From CAJBIL01 sp044359525 (GTDB lineage: Bacteria > Pseudomonadota > Gammaproteobacteria > Burkholderiales > Rhodocyclaceae), in NCBI GenBank assembly GCA_044359525.1, contig JBIKLY010000004.1:11845-75844 (forward strand): a stretch of DNA of 64,000 bases, written 5' to 3'. Positions 24,780 to 33,631 of this stretch are shown here, one piece after another. Position numbers and translations under genes: made by a program. Below the pieces are notes generated by a model that was not told the origin of the DNA, did no database searches, and saw only the letters and a list, made by a program, of their open reading frames with translations. Positions within the stretch are counted from its first letter, which is position 1. The number at the start of each line of letters is the position of its first letter.

Positions 24780-24806
24780 GAAAACCGTGGTCTGTCCCCG
24801 GTTTTC
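24780..24806 (+). repeat. REP palindrome 3' of the RAYT gene
   Basis: 27-nt palindrome with perfect 8-bp arms GAAAACCG/CGGTTTTC and the same core, starting four bases after the RAYT stop and in the same orientation as the upstream copy. The rest of the gap to proB holds no gene. Confidence 0.92.
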
Positions 24807-24905
24807 TCGGTTTTCTGTCCAATCAGAATTTAGGGTACGACGGCAAACAAGGTTTGCCGGATTCGCTTCGCGGTGCGTTGTCCGACTGGGCCGCGCCCGG
24901 CTTCG

Positions 24906-26018
24906 TCAGTTCAGGATCAGATTGTCGCGGTGAATGATTTCCGCTTCGTCGATGTAGCCGAGAATTTCTTCGATGTCCTGGCTGGCACGACGCGCAATGC
25001 GGCGGGATTCGCTGCTGCCGTAGTTGCTCAGGCCGCGGGCAACTTCGCTGCCTTCGGGTGACAGGCAGGCGACGGCTGCGCCGCGTTCGAATTCACCCTG
25101 CACATCGAGTACGCCGATCGGCAGCAGGCTCTTGCCTTCCTTGAGCGCCTTCACTGCGCCGGCGTCGAGGAGCAGTTTTCCCGCCAGTTGCAGGTGGTCT
25201 GCCAGCCATTGTTTGCGGGCGGTCAGCGGTGCGGTTTCCGAGGTGAGCAGCGTGCCGATGGCTTCGCCGCGTGCCAGTCGGGGCATGACATCGGTTTCGC
25301 GGCCGCTGGCGATGACGGTGTGGGCGCCGCTGCGCGCGGCGCGCTTGGCGGCAATTACTTTGGTGATCATGCCGCCGCGTCCGTATTGCGTACCTGCACC
25401 ACCGGCCATTGCTTCGAGTGCCGGGTCGCCGGCGTGTGCCTCGGCGATCAGCGTAGCACCCGCATCCTTGCGCGGATCGGCGGTAAATAGGCCGTCCTGG
25501 TCTGTGAGGATGATCAGGCAATCGGCTTCAACGAGATTGGCGACCAGCGCGCCGAGTGTGTCGTTGTCTCCGAACTTGATTTCGTCGGTGACGACGGTGT
25601 CATTTTCGTTGATGATCGGCACCACGCCAAGCTGGAGCAGCGTGCTGAGCGTTGACCGCGCATTGAGATAGCGCTTGCGGTCGGCGAGGTCGTCATGGGT
25701 GAGCAGTACTTGTGCGGTGTGCAGGCCGTGCTGCGCAAAAGCGCTTTCATAAACCTGCGCCAGGCCCATTTGGCCGACTGCGGCTGCTGCTTGCAACTCG
25801 TGTACTGCGTGTGGCCGCTTGCTCCAGCCGAGGCGTTGCATGCCGCAGGCGATGGCGCCGGAGGATACCAGCACAACTTCCTTGCCCGTTTCGCGCAGCG
25901 CGGCGATCTGCCTTGCCCATTCGCTGATCGCTGCAAGGTCAAGGCCTTCGCCGTTGTTGGTGACCAGCGCGGAGCCGACTTTGATGACGAAGCGTTTTGC
26001 CTGGACGAGACGGGTCAT
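24906..26018 (-). CDS. proB: Glutamate 5-kinase
   Basis: First enzyme of proline synthesis, phosphorylating glutamate. 370 residues: amino-acid kinase domain (VIKVGSALVTNNGEGLD, VLVSSGAIACGM, INENDTVVTDEIKFGDND, GTQYGRGGMITKV) and a C-terminal PUA domain (ALKEGKSLLPIGV). The ATG overlaps the hepT stop by 4 nt. proB normally follows obg closely; here the MntA-HepT pair separates them. Confidence 0.95.
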   Translation of the reverse strand: MTRLVQAKRFVIKVGSALVTNNGEGLDLAAISEWARQIAALRETGKEVVLVSSGAIACGMQRLGWSKRPHAVHELQAAAAVGQMGLAQVYESAFAQHGLHTAQVLLTHDDLADRKRYLNARSTLSTLLQLGVVPIINENDTVVTDEIKFGDNDTLGALVANLVEADCLIILTDQDGLFTADPRKDAGATLIAEAHAGDPALEAMAGGAGTQYGRGGMITKVIAAKRAARSGAHTVIASGRETDVMPRLARGEAIGTLLTSETAPLTARKQWLADHLQLAGKLLLDAGAVKALKEGKSLLPIGVLDVQGEFERGAAVACLSPEGSEVARGLSNYGSSESRRIARRASQDIEEILGYIDEAEIIHRDNLILN

Positions 26019-26362
26019 GGTTGCCAGTTTTCAAGGATTTTTTTCAGCGCGTTGTTCAGGCGAGGGGTTTCGTTTTGAATAATGGCCCACACCATCTCCG
26101 CCTTGATGCTGAGATAGGCGTGTGCGAGCACGTTCCGGAAATCGCCGACGACACGCCAGTCTATCGAAGCGTCAAGCGAAGCAAGGTGCTCGATTCCGGC
26201 ATCCTTGATGCATTGGCCCACAATTTCCAGATTGCGCAAAATCGCGTCTTGCGTTCGCCGGTCAGTCAGGAAAACCTGCTCTCCATCGGCTGCGTACTCG
26301 CTAATGCGCTCCAAGCAGTCACGTGCGTGCGCAAGAAAAACATTAGGGTCTTTTCCGCTCAC
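26015..26362 (-). CDS. hepT: HEPN-domain toxin HepT
   Basis: 115-residue HEPN ribonuclease candidate with the catalytic RX4HXY motif (Arg76, His81, Tyr83 in RNVLAHAY). In the MntA-HepT system the antitoxin AMPylates this Tyr and silences the toxin. GTG start in a GTGA overlap with mntA; stop overlaps the proB start. All key residues are present, so it should be functional. Confidence 0.9.
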   Translation of the reverse strand: MSGKDPNVFLAHARDCLERISEYAADGEQVFLTDRRTQDAILRNLEIVGQCIKDAGIEHLASLDASIDWRVVGDFRNVLAHAYLSIKAEMVWAIIQNETPRLNNALKKILENWQP

Positions 26363-26646
26363 AGCGCTACTGCCTCGCTCAGGATGCGTCGTGCAAGATA
26401 CGGGGAAAGGGCTTCGTCTGATACAACGTCAACTTTTGTATGAATCAGATCGGCGGTGTCTTGCTGAAGTCCGATAAGGTCGAAAAGCGAAGCGCCAGCG
26501 CGGAAATGAACAAGCAGGTCGACATCGCTCGTTTCAGTGGCGTCGCCGCGTGCAACCGAGCCGAAAATGCGTACGTCTTCGGCTTTGTAGTGTTCGGCCA
26601 GAAGCAGAATGTCCTCACGCCGGGAGCGCAGGGTTTCCAGAGTCAT
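26359..26646 (-). CDS. mntA: Minimal nucleotidyltransferase antitoxin MntA
   Basis: About 95 residues with the nucleotidyltransferase signature GSX10DXD (Gly29-Ser30 ... Asp41-Val-Asp43) in FGSVARGDATETSDVDLLV. Three consecutive ATGs (26652, 26649, 26646) could start it; all overlap the last codons of obg. Pairs with hepT as a toxin-antitoxin module inserted between obg and proB. Confidence 0.88.
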   Translation of the reverse strand: MTLETLRSRREDILLLAEHYKAEDVRIFGSVARGDATETSDVDLLVHFRAGASLFDLIGLQQDTADLIHTKVDVVSDEALSPYLARRILSEAVAL

Positions 26647-27727
26647 CATCATCGTAATCGTCGAAATTCGAGTTGAATTCAATAGGAGGCTTATCTTCGG
26701 TGGTTTGCGCCAATTGATCAAGCGCATCCTGCAGCTTGTAGATCAGCTGGCGGCAACCGTCGCCGTTGATTGCGCTGATGCGGAAGATCGGCCCGCATTG
26801 TTCGTTTCCAGCATAGGCTTGCACGAAGTCGGCAACGCGCTGTTCGCGATCTTCTTCCGGAATCAGGTCCAACTTGTTGAGGATCAGCCAGCGCGGTTTT
26901 TCGGCGAGTTCCGGACTGTATTTTTCGAGTTCGTGAACAATCGCTTTGGCATCGTGCACCGGGTCGGCTTCCGGGTCAGGCGGCGCGAGGTCGACGATGT
27001 GCAGCAGCACGCGCGTGCGCGCCAGATGCTTGAGGAAGCGGATACCGAGGCCGGCACCGTCAGAGGCGCCTTCAATCAGGCCGGGAATGTCGGCGATGAC
27101 AAAGCTTTTGTTTTCGCTGACGCGAACGACGCCAAGATTCGGGTGCATGGTGGTGAACGGGTAGTCGGCAACTTTCGGGCGTGCCGCCGATACGGCACGG
27201 ATGAAGGTGCTCTTGCCGGCATTGGGCAGGCCAAGCAGGCCGACGTCAGCGAGCACGCGCAGTTCGAGCTTGAGATCACGTTCTTCGCCGGGCTCGCCCT
27301 TGGTGCATTGGCGTGGCGCGCGATTGACGCTTGATTTGAAGTGAATATTGCCCAAGCCGCCGCGCCCGCCCTTGGCGAGCGTCAGTTTTTTCCCGTCGAC
27401 ATCCAGATCGGCGACGACCTCGTTGCTGTTGATGTCGGTAATGATGGTGCCGACCGGTACGTGCATGGTGATGTCATCACCACCCTTGCCGTAGCAGTCG
27501 CTGGAGCCGCCGTTTTTGCCGCGTTGCGCCATGTACTTGCGTGTGTAGCGGAATTCGATCAGGGTGTTGAGGTTGCGGTCGGCGACTACGTGCACGCTGC
27601 CGCCCCGCCCGCCGTCACCGCCGTCCGGGCCGCCTTCCGGTTCGTACTTCTCGCGCCGGAACGAGGCGACGCCGTTGCCGCCGTCGCCAGCTGCTACAAA
27701 TATTTTCGCCTCGTCGATAAATTTCAT
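26615..27727 (-). CDS. obg: GTPase Obg/CgtA
   Basis: Essential ribosome-associated GTPase. 370 residues: glycine-rich Obg domain (GDGGNGVASFRREKYEPEGGPDGGDGG) then the G domain with G1 LPNAGKSTF, switch YPFTTMHPNLG, G3 DIPGL and G4 NKLDL. The acidic tail FDDYDDDDSG is visible. Its end is overlapped by mntA. A terminator separates it from rpmA upstream. Confidence 0.96.
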   Translation of the reverse strand: MKFIDEAKIFVAAGDGGNGVASFRREKYEPEGGPDGGDGGRGGSVHVVADRNLNTLIEFRYTRKYMAQRGKNGGSSDCYGKGGDDITMHVPVGTIITDINSNEVVADLDVDGKKLTLAKGGRGGLGNIHFKSSVNRAPRQCTKGEPGEERDLKLELRVLADVGLLGLPNAGKSTFIRAVSAARPKVADYPFTTMHPNLGVVRVSENKSFVIADIPGLIEGASDGAGLGIRFLKHLARTRVLLHIVDLAPPDPEADPVHDAKAIVHELEKYSPELAEKPRWLILNKLDLIPEEDREQRVADFVQAYAGNEQCGPIFRISAINGDGCRQLIYKLQDALDQLAQTTEDKPPIEFNSNFDDYDDDDSGNPALPA

Positions 27728-27777
27728 GAAACCGTCTCTTCAGTGATTCTGTTGGCAGCAAACAAAAAGTACAAATT

Positions 27778-27807
27778 AAAAAGCCCTACCGCAAGGATAG
27801 GGCTTTT
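27778..27807 (-). terminator. Terminator between rpmA and obg
   Basis: On the minus strand AAAAGCCCTA and TAGGGCTTTTT form a stem around TCCTTGCGG, ending in a T-run. Partial attenuation is likely, since obg would still need read-through or its own promoter. Confidence 0.9.
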
Positions 27808-27842
27808 GATGCGGCGGAATTGCTGCCGCAGTCGTCTTTCGA

Positions 27843-28103
27843 TCAGGCAGCCGGAAGGATGCTGACCGTACGACGGCGCTTTTCGCCCTTGATGGCGAAT
27901 TGTACGTGACCTTCGACCAGCGCGAACAGGGTGTGATCCTTGCCGATGCCGACGTTTTCGCCAGGGTGGTAGGCCGTACCGCGCTGGCGAATGATGATGT
28001 TGCCGGCGAGAACCAGTTCACCACCGTAACGCTTTACGCCAAGGCGTTTCGATTCGGAGTCGCGACCGTTCCGGACACTGCCGCCTGCTTTTTTATGTGC
28101 CAT
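27843..28103 (-). CDS. rpmA: 50S ribosomal protein L27
   Basis: 86 residues: MAHKKAGGSVRNGRDSESKR, GVKRYGGE, IIRQRGTAYHPGENVGIGKDHTLFAL. Follows rplU by 18 nt in the conserved rplU-rpmA-obg order. Confidence 0.97.
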   Translation of the reverse strand: MAHKKAGGSVRNGRDSESKRLGVKRYGGELVLAGNIIIRQRGTAYHPGENVGIGKDHTLFALVEGHVQFAIKGEKRRRTVSILPAA

Positions 28104-28121
28104 GTGTCAGTTTCCTTTCGG

Positions 28122-28433
28122 TTAGGCCGAGATGCCGTCAATGCGGATTTCGGTGTAGTTTTGACGATGACCCTGATGCTTCTGATAATGCTTGCGACGG
28201 CGCATTTTGAAGATCGTGATTTTGTCGTGACGGCCTTGTGAAAGCACAGTCGCCTTGACCGAAGCTCCGGTAACGAGCGGGGCGCCGATTTTGACGGCCT
28301 CGCCTTCTCCTACCATGAGGATCTGATCAATGGTGATTTCTGCGCCAACTTCTGCCGGTATCTGTTCTATTTTCAATTTTTCGCCGGTGACAACGCGATA
28401 CTGCTTGCCCCCGGTTTTTATGACCGCGTACAT
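28122..28433 (-). CDS. rplU: 50S ribosomal protein L21
   Basis: 103 residues starting MYAVIKTGGKQYRV. ATG 28433 has GGAG six bases upstream; a start four codons earlier would bury that Shine-Dalgarno. Contains RRRKHYQKHQGHRQNYTEI, the C-terminal L21 signature. First gene of its operon, behind a good promoter. Confidence 0.97.
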   Translation of the reverse strand: MYAVIKTGGKQYRVVTGEKLKIEQIPAEVGAEITIDQILMVGEGEAVKIGAPLVTGASVKATVLSQGRHDKITIFKMRRRKHYQKHQGHRQNYTEIRIDGISA

Positions 28434-28477
28434 GTTGGACTCCAAAGAACGAGTTAATGTGAAACGAAGAACCGCGC

Positions 28478-28505
28478 ATTATACGTATTTTTCGAACCAA
28501 GTCAA
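28478..28505 (-). promoter_or_regulatory. Sigma-70 promoter of rplU-rpmA
   Basis: On the minus strand TTGACT (28505-28500), a 16-nt spacer and TATAAT (28483-28478), followed by GCGCGG. About 45 nt upstream of the rplU start. Confidence 0.85.
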
Positions 28506-28548
28506 AGAGTTCGCTTCGTTTTGCTGTAATCAGGTGCTAAAGCCTTGC

Positions 28549-28577
28549 TTGACGCGGCGCGGGGTGGCGCCTAAGAT
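28549..28577 (+). promoter_or_regulatory. Probable sigma-70 promoter of ispB
   Basis: TTGACG (28549-28554), a 17-nt spacer and TAAGAT (28572-28577), 30 nt before the ispB GTG. Confidence 0.6.
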
Positions 28578-28607
28578 TCACCGGTTTTTTCGCTAAGGCG
28601 CACCCTC

Positions 28608-29576
28608 GTGAAGCTGGAACAGCTCTACAACCTGATCGGCCCGGATATGACGGCTGTTGACGCGGTGATCCGCGAGCGCCTTCATTCAGAGGTGGTGCTG
28701 GTGCGGCAGGTCGCCGAGTACATCATCCAGAGTGGCGGCAAGCGGCTGCGTCCGGCCTTGGTGCTGCTTTCAGCCGGGGCCTTCGGTTATCGCGGCACGC
28801 ATCATCACGAGTTGGCGGCCGTCATCGAGTTTATTCACACGGCAACGCTGTTGCATGATGATGTGGTCGACGAATCGGATCTGCGACGCGGGCGAAAGAC
28901 TGCGAATGCAATGTTCGGCAACGCCGCGAGTGTGCTGGTCGGGGACTTTCTTTATTCGCGGGCTTTCCAGATGATGGTCGAGATCGACGATATGCGCATC
29001 ATGCGCGTGCTCTCGGATGCGACCAACGTGATTGCCGAGGGCGAGGTGTTGCAGTTGATGAATTGCCACGATGCGGATCTCGACGAGGCAAGCTATCTGC
29101 AGGTCATTCGTTATAAGACAGCCAAGTTGTTCGAGGCCGCAGCTCAGCTCGGTGCAATTATCGGTGGTGCATCACCCGGCGTTGAACAGTCCATGGCAAC
29201 TTATGGAATGCATCTGGGAACAGCGTTTCAGTTAATTGATGATGTGCTCGATTACTCGGGAGCCGAGGTTGAAACCGGCAAGCACCTGGGGGACGATCTG
29301 GCCGAGGGTAAGCCGACACTGCCGCTGATTTACGTGATGAAGAACGGCAATGCCGAGCAGGCCGCGTGCGTACGGCATGCCATTGAAAATGGCGGCCGCG
29401 ATGACTTTTTGAATGTGTTGGCGGCGATCCGTGCAACGGGCGCTCTGGAGCATGCAAAACGGCAAGCAACAGCGGAAGCTGAACGCGCCAGAGCGGCTCT
29501 TGACGGGTTGCCTGCTTCACAATACAAAGATTCTTTGTTAGAATTATGCTCCTTCGCTGTTGCTAGAAGCTTTTAG
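28608..29576 (+). CDS. ispB: Octaprenyl/polyprenyl diphosphate synthase
   Basis: Makes the long isoprenoid tail of ubiquinone. 322 residues with the first Asp-rich motif LLHDDVVDESDLRRG, the second QLIDDVLDYSG, and GGKRLRPALVLLSAGAFGY. GTG start. Divergent from rplU. The tRNA-Pro promoter lies in its 3' end. Confidence 0.93.
   Translation: MKLEQLYNLIGPDMTAVDAVIRERLHSEVVLVRQVAEYIIQSGGKRLRPALVLLSAGAFGYRGTHHHELAAVIEFIHTATLLHDDVVDESDLRRGRKTANAMFGNAASVLVGDFLYSRAFQMMVEIDDMRIMRVLSDATNVIAEGEVLQLMNCHDADLDEASYLQVIRYKTAKLFEAAAQLGAIIGGASPGVEQSMATYGMHLGTAFQLIDDVLDYSGAEVETGKHLGDDLAEGKPTLPLIYVMKNGNAEQAACVRHAIENGGRDDFLNVLAAIRATGALEHAKRQATAEAERARAALDGLPASQYKDSLLELCSFAVARSF
29516..29544 (+). promoter_or_regulatory. 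Probable promoter of tRNA-Pro inside the ispB 3' end
   Basis: TTCACA (29516-29521), a 17-nt spacer and TAGAAT (29539-29544), about 50 nt before the tRNA. Confidence 0.55.
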
Positions 29577-29594
29577 CGCTGTCGTTGTTTCGGT

Positions 29595-29672
<78 letters not shown>

Positions 29673-29841
29673 TGATTTCAAGCAAGTTCTGGTTTGACGA
29701 AATTCCCGGCCTCAAGGTTTGGGTGCTTTCCCGCCGGAACATCAGGTTTTTCTGCTTTTATCCCCCTTTGTTTTGATCGCCGGCCAGCACTGTTCCGGTG
29801 CGCTTCTGCTATGCTTGAACGCTCTATGGGGCTGTCTGGAA

Positions 29842-30081
29842 ATGACAAAATATCTGCTTTGGTTTGCACTGGTTGTAATCGTCGTCTGGCTGTGGCGCAA
29901 GTCGCAGGCAACCCGTTCCGGTGAGCTGCAGCCACCAGCCGAACGCGAAGCGGAGACGATGGTTAAATGTTCGCATTGCGGCGTCAATCAACCCCTCAGC
30001 GAAAGCACTCTGGCAGCCGGCCGCTATTATTGCTGTGCCGCCCACCGGCAAGCTGCTGAATCGGAATCTCAAGGCAGCTGA
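29842..30081 (+). CDS. Small membrane-anchored zinc-ribbon protein, PP0621-like
   Basis: 79 residues. One N-terminal transmembrane helix (YLLWFALVVIVVWLWRK) and a Cys-rich C-terminal knuckle (KCSHCGVNQPLSES, then YYCCAAH) that would bind a metal. It resembles short PP0621-type proteins commonly found upstream of pilS in betaproteobacteria. I start it at ATG 29842, since the upstream frame looks non-coding. Only six bases separate it from pilS. Function unknown. Confidence 0.78.
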   Translation: MTKYLLWFALVVIVVWLWRKSQATRSGELQPPAEREAETMVKCSHCGVNQPLSESTLAAGRYYCCAAHRQAAESESQGS

Positions 30082-30087
30082 CCGGCC

Positions 30088-31680
30088 ATGCCGCGGACGG
30101 TAGACTTCAGTGCGGGCGGGGTGACCGAAACCCACTGGAAATCGCTGCGCTACTTCAACCTGTACCGATTTCTGGTAGCCGGGCTACTGTTTTTTTCTTC
30201 GCTTTTACACCCGTCACCCTATTCCATCCTCAGTTTTGACAGCGGGTTGCTACCGCTGGCATTGACTAGCCTGTATTTGCTGGCGACGACCTTTGCTTTG
30301 GTCGTAATGCATCGCTATACCCGGCGCTTCAACATGCAGTTAAGCATCAATGTGTTGATCGACGTGCTGGTGATTACCTCACTGATTCACGCCGGCGAGG
30401 GTTTGCGTAGCGGGCTTGGGGTTATGTTGCTGGTTACCTTGACCGGAGCCGGGCTGGTCGGGCAGGGGCGGCTGGTGCTGTTTTATGCGGCACTGGCGAC
30501 GCTTGCGGTGCTTTTCGAGCAGTCCTACCGGGCCTTGAGCAATGATTTCGATGCGGCTGGGTTTTTCCAGACGGGGGTTTTCAGCATCGGCTTTTTTGCT
30601 GTCGCCATCTCGGCGCGCTTGCTGGCCCGGCGAGTGATCGCCAATGAAGAGCTGGCCCGCCAGCGTGGCGTTGATCTTGAAAATCAGACGCTGATCAGCC
30701 AGCGGGTGATTGAGGAAATGCAGGACGGCGTGCTGGTGCTTAATCAGAATGGCTGGGTCAAGCAGCACAATCCGCGCGCCGAAAGATTGCTGGGTCTGGG
30801 TGGCACGCCGGAGGCCATGCTGTCCAGTTACTCTCCCGAGCTGGCACAGGGCTTTCTCGATTGGCGTGAGCGTGTGAGCGATGATCCGTTGCTGGTGCGG
30901 GTGCCGGCGAGCGGCATGCAGTTGCGCGCACGGTTTGTCGCGACCGAAAGTTCGGAGCGTGATGTGCTGGTCTACCTTGAGGACATGGGGCGATTGCAGG
31001 CGCAGGCGCAACAACTCAAACTGGCGGCACTTGGCCGTCTCACAGCAAATATCGCGCACGAGATTCGTAATCCCCTGTCGGCGATCAGTCATGCCGGAGA
31101 GCTGATGCTGGAGGAGCGTCGTGGTGAGTTGCACGAGCGATTGCTGCGTATCGTGCTCGATAACACGCAGCGCCTTGAACGTATTGTGAGCGATGTGCTT
31201 GAGGTCGGTCGCCGTGATCGTGCGCACCGTGAGCTGATTGATTTACAGGAATCGTTGCCGCTTTTTGTCGAAGAATATGTGATCAAGGAAAAAGTCGGAC
31301 GCGAGGTGATCCGGGTTGAGTTCTCCGGCCCCGCAACGCTATGTTTTGATCGCTCCCATTTCCATCAGGTGTTGTGGAATCTGCTTGGAAATGCGCTGCG
31401 TCATTCACGGCGTGTTGCCGGCAGCGTGCGGCTGCTGGTGCAGGGTGGCGGTCAGAACGGGCAGGTGGAGTTGCATGTGATCGATGATGGTGAAGGGGTC
31501 AGCGATGCTCAGCGTGAGCAGATATTTGAACCGTTTTTTACCACGCATAATCGTGGCACAGGGCTGGGCTTGTACATTGCCCGGGAGCTGAGTGAGGGGA
31601 ACGGTGCGCGGCTTGAGCTGCTGGGCAATGCACCGGGCGCACATTTTTGTATTGTCGGGAGGGCTAGCGAGTGTCAGTGA
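30088..31680 (+). CDS. pilS: Sensor histidine kinase PilS
   Basis: 530-residue membrane kinase. Six hydrophobic segments in the first ~190 residues, a PAS-like region (VIEEMQDGVLVLNQNG), H box IAHEIRNPLSAISHAGEL, N box NLLGNALRHS, and G boxes DDGEGV and GTGLGLYIARE. It pairs with pilR, whose start overlaps its end by 10 nt. In Pseudomonas PilSR controls pilA through sigma-54; no pilA is in this window. Confidence 0.9.
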   Translation: MPRTVDFSAGGVTETHWKSLRYFNLYRFLVAGLLFFSSLLHPSPYSILSFDSGLLPLALTSLYLLATTFALVVMHRYTRRFNMQLSINVLIDVLVITSLIHAGEGLRSGLGVMLLVTLTGAGLVGQGRLVLFYAALATLAVLFEQSYRALSNDFDAAGFFQTGVFSIGFFAVAISARLLARRVIANEELARQRGVDLENQTLISQRVIEEMQDGVLVLNQNGWVKQHNPRAERLLGLGGTPEAMLSSYSPELAQGFLDWRERVSDDPLLVRVPASGMQLRARFVATESSERDVLVYLEDMGRLQAQAQQLKLAALGRLTANIAHEIRNPLSAISHAGELMLEERRGELHERLLRIVLDNTQRLERIVSDVLEVGRRDRAHRELIDLQESLPLFVEEYVIKEKVGREVIRVEFSGPATLCFDRSHFHQVLWNLLGNALRHSRRVAGSVRLLVQGGGQNGQVELHVIDDGEGVSDAQREQIFEPFFTTHNRGTGLGLYIARELSEGNGARLELLGNAPGAHFCIVGRASECQ

Positions 31681-33047
31681 GCAAAGTGGACCGTCGGCCG
31701 CGTGGTGAATTGGCGCGTGTGCTTGTTGTAGATGATGAAGCGGATATTCGTGAGCTGCTCGATCTGACCCTTGCGCGGATGGGGCTGTCGGCCGATTGCG
31801 CGGGGTCGGTAGCCGAGGCGCGGCAGTTTCTCGAGCGCGAACGTTATCAGCTGTGTCTCACCGACATGCGCTTGCCTGACGGCGAGGGATTGGAGGTGGT
31901 GCGTTTGATTGGCGAGCGTTACGGGGCAACGCCGGTAGCCGTCATCACCGCCTTTGGCAGTGCTGAAAATGCAGTTGCTGCGCTCAAGGCGGGGGCCTTT
32001 GATTATCTGGCTAAGCCGGTGGCGCTTGATCAACTGCGCACCTTGATCAAGTCGGCGCTCAGCTTGCCTGTTACGGTTGATGGGTCGCTGTCCGGCGGCG
32101 AGAATTGCCCGGTTGCCGCCACCCAGCTGATCGGTGAGTCTTCGGCAATCATCAACGTTCGCGAAATGATCGGCAAGTTGTCGCGCAGTCAGGCGCCGGT
32201 TTACATCTCGGGAGAGTCCGGTAGCGGCAAGGAGCTTGCAGCACGCCTGATCCATGCCCAGAGCGTCCGCCATGCCGCCGCTTTTATGCCGGTGAATTGC
32301 GGGGCAATTCCCGAGAACCTGATGGAGAGTGAATTTTTCGGTTATCGCAAAGGGGCGTTTACCGGGGCCGACAGTGATCGGGATGGTTTTTTTCAGGCCG
32401 CAAATGGCGGTACGCTGTTCCTCGACGAAGTGGCCGATCTGCCGCTGGCAATGCAGGTGAAGCTGCTGCGCGCGATTCAGGAAAAGAAGGTGCGCAAGGT
32501 CGGCTGTACGGCCGAAGAGCCGGTTGATGTGCGCATTATTTCGGCAACACACCGCAAACTGAAAGACTGTGTTGATGCCGGTACATTCCGCCAGGATCTC
32601 TATTACCGGCTTAATGTTATCGAGCTAAAAATGCCGCCCTTGCGCGAACGTCATGAGGACGTTGCGCCACTCGTCGGCGCTCTGCTCGGGCGGATTTGCG
32701 GCGGCCACCCGCCGCAGCTGGCGGCGGAGGCTATGCGGGCACTTTGCGCTTACAGTTTTCCCGGCAATGTTCGCGAGCTGGAGAATATTCTTGAACGGGC
32801 TACGGCGCTGTGCTCCGCAAACTCGGTGACGCTCGATGACCTGCAGCTCGGGCCGGAAGTTTCTGCTGATGGCGGCGTTGCGCGTGACGGCGAGACACTT
32901 GACGATCACATCAATCGTGTCGAGAAGCAGGTGATTCTGGAGGCGCTGGCGAAGACCGGGTTTAATCGTACCGCAGCAGCGAGATTACTCGGCGTCACTT
33001 TTCGCTCCTTGCGTTATCGCATTGAGCGACTGGGTATTGAAGAGTGA
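31671..33047 (+). CDS. pilR: Sigma-54 response regulator PilR
   Basis: 458 residues: receiver (VLVVDDEADIRELL, Asp in LTDMRLPDG), AAA+ core (GESGSGKE, GAFTGAD, LFLDEVADLP, SFPGNVRELEN) and Fis-type HTH (TGFNRTAAARLLGVTFRSLRYRI). GTG start within pilS. Activator of sigma-54 promoters, presumably pilin and twitching genes elsewhere. Confidence 0.92.
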   Translation: MSVSKVDRRPRGELARVLVVDDEADIRELLDLTLARMGLSADCAGSVAEARQFLERERYQLCLTDMRLPDGEGLEVVRLIGERYGATPVAVITAFGSAENAVAALKAGAFDYLAKPVALDQLRTLIKSALSLPVTVDGSLSGGENCPVAATQLIGESSAIINVREMIGKLSRSQAPVYISGESGSGKELAARLIHAQSVRHAAAFMPVNCGAIPENLMESEFFGYRKGAFTGADSDRDGFFQAANGGTLFLDEVADLPLAMQVKLLRAIQEKKVRKVGCTAEEPVDVRIISATHRKLKDCVDAGTFRQDLYYRLNVIELKMPPLRERHEDVAPLVGALLGRICGGHPPQLAAEAMRALCAYSFPGNVRELENILERATALCSANSVTLDDLQLGPEVSADGGVARDGETLDDHINRVEKQVILEALAKTGFNRTAAARLLGVTFRSLRYRIERLGIEE

Positions 33048-33619
33048 GTAAAGGGCAGGCCGCTCACCGTGCCGGAATTTCGGCTGCCGGGTGGCTGCCT
33101 GCGGTGCGTCGTATTGAGTCGCCCAATTGCGATGAGCGGCCGCCTGGTGAGTCGATCTCCCTGATTGTCGTTCACGCGATCAGCCTGCCGCCTGCGCAGT
33201 TTGGTAGTGATGATGTGATCCGCTTGTTCACAAACTCGCTCGATCCTGACGCGCATCCCTATTTCTCCCGGATTGCCGGTTTGCATGTTTCAGCCCACTT
33301 TTTTATCCGGCGCAATGGTGAGTTAATTCAGTTCGTTTCCTGCGATCAGCGTGCCTGGCATGCAGGTGTTTCGAGTTGGCAGGGGCGCGAGCGGTGTAAT
33401 GATTTCTCAATCGGCATTGAATTGGAAGGCTGCGATGAGCAGCATTTTGATGATGCGCAGTATGGACAGCTTGTTGCCTTGATCGAGGATTTGCGACAAC
33501 GTTATCCCGTCAGCTCTGTGGTCGGGCACTGTGATATTTCACCCGGTCGGAAGACCGATCCCGGGCCCTGCTTTGATTGGCGGCGCCTGGCTTTTTCTGG
33601 CGTAACGATTGGCCGGTAG
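33044..33619 (+). CDS. ampD: 1,6-anhydro-N-acetylmuramyl-L-alanine amidase AmpD
   Basis: Cytoplasmic zinc amidase in peptidoglycan recycling. 191 residues with zinc ligands His in LIVVHAIS, His in VVGHCDISPGRKTDPG and the following Asp, plus HFFIRRNGELIQFVSCDQRAWHAG and IGIELEG. GTGA overlap with pilR. Its loss raises AmpC beta-lactamase where present; none is visible here. Confidence 0.93.
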   Translation: MSKGQAAHRAGISAAGWLPAVRRIESPNCDERPPGESISLIVVHAISLPPAQFGSDDVIRLFTNSLDPDAHPYFSRIAGLHVSAHFFIRRNGELIQFVSCDQRAWHAGVSSWQGRERCNDFSIGIELEGCDEQHFDDAQYGQLVALIEDLRQRYPVSSVVGHCDISPGRKTDPGPCFDWRRLAFSGVTIGR

Positions 33620-33631
33620 CACCGGCCAATC
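33607..33631. terminator. Hairpin at the ampD stop, possible terminator
   Basis: Perfect 11-bp arms GATTGGCCGGT/ACCGGCCAATC around AGC; the stop codon TAG lies at the top of the stem. There is no T-run, so termination would be Rho-aided or the hairpin may protect the 3' end. Confidence 0.5.
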
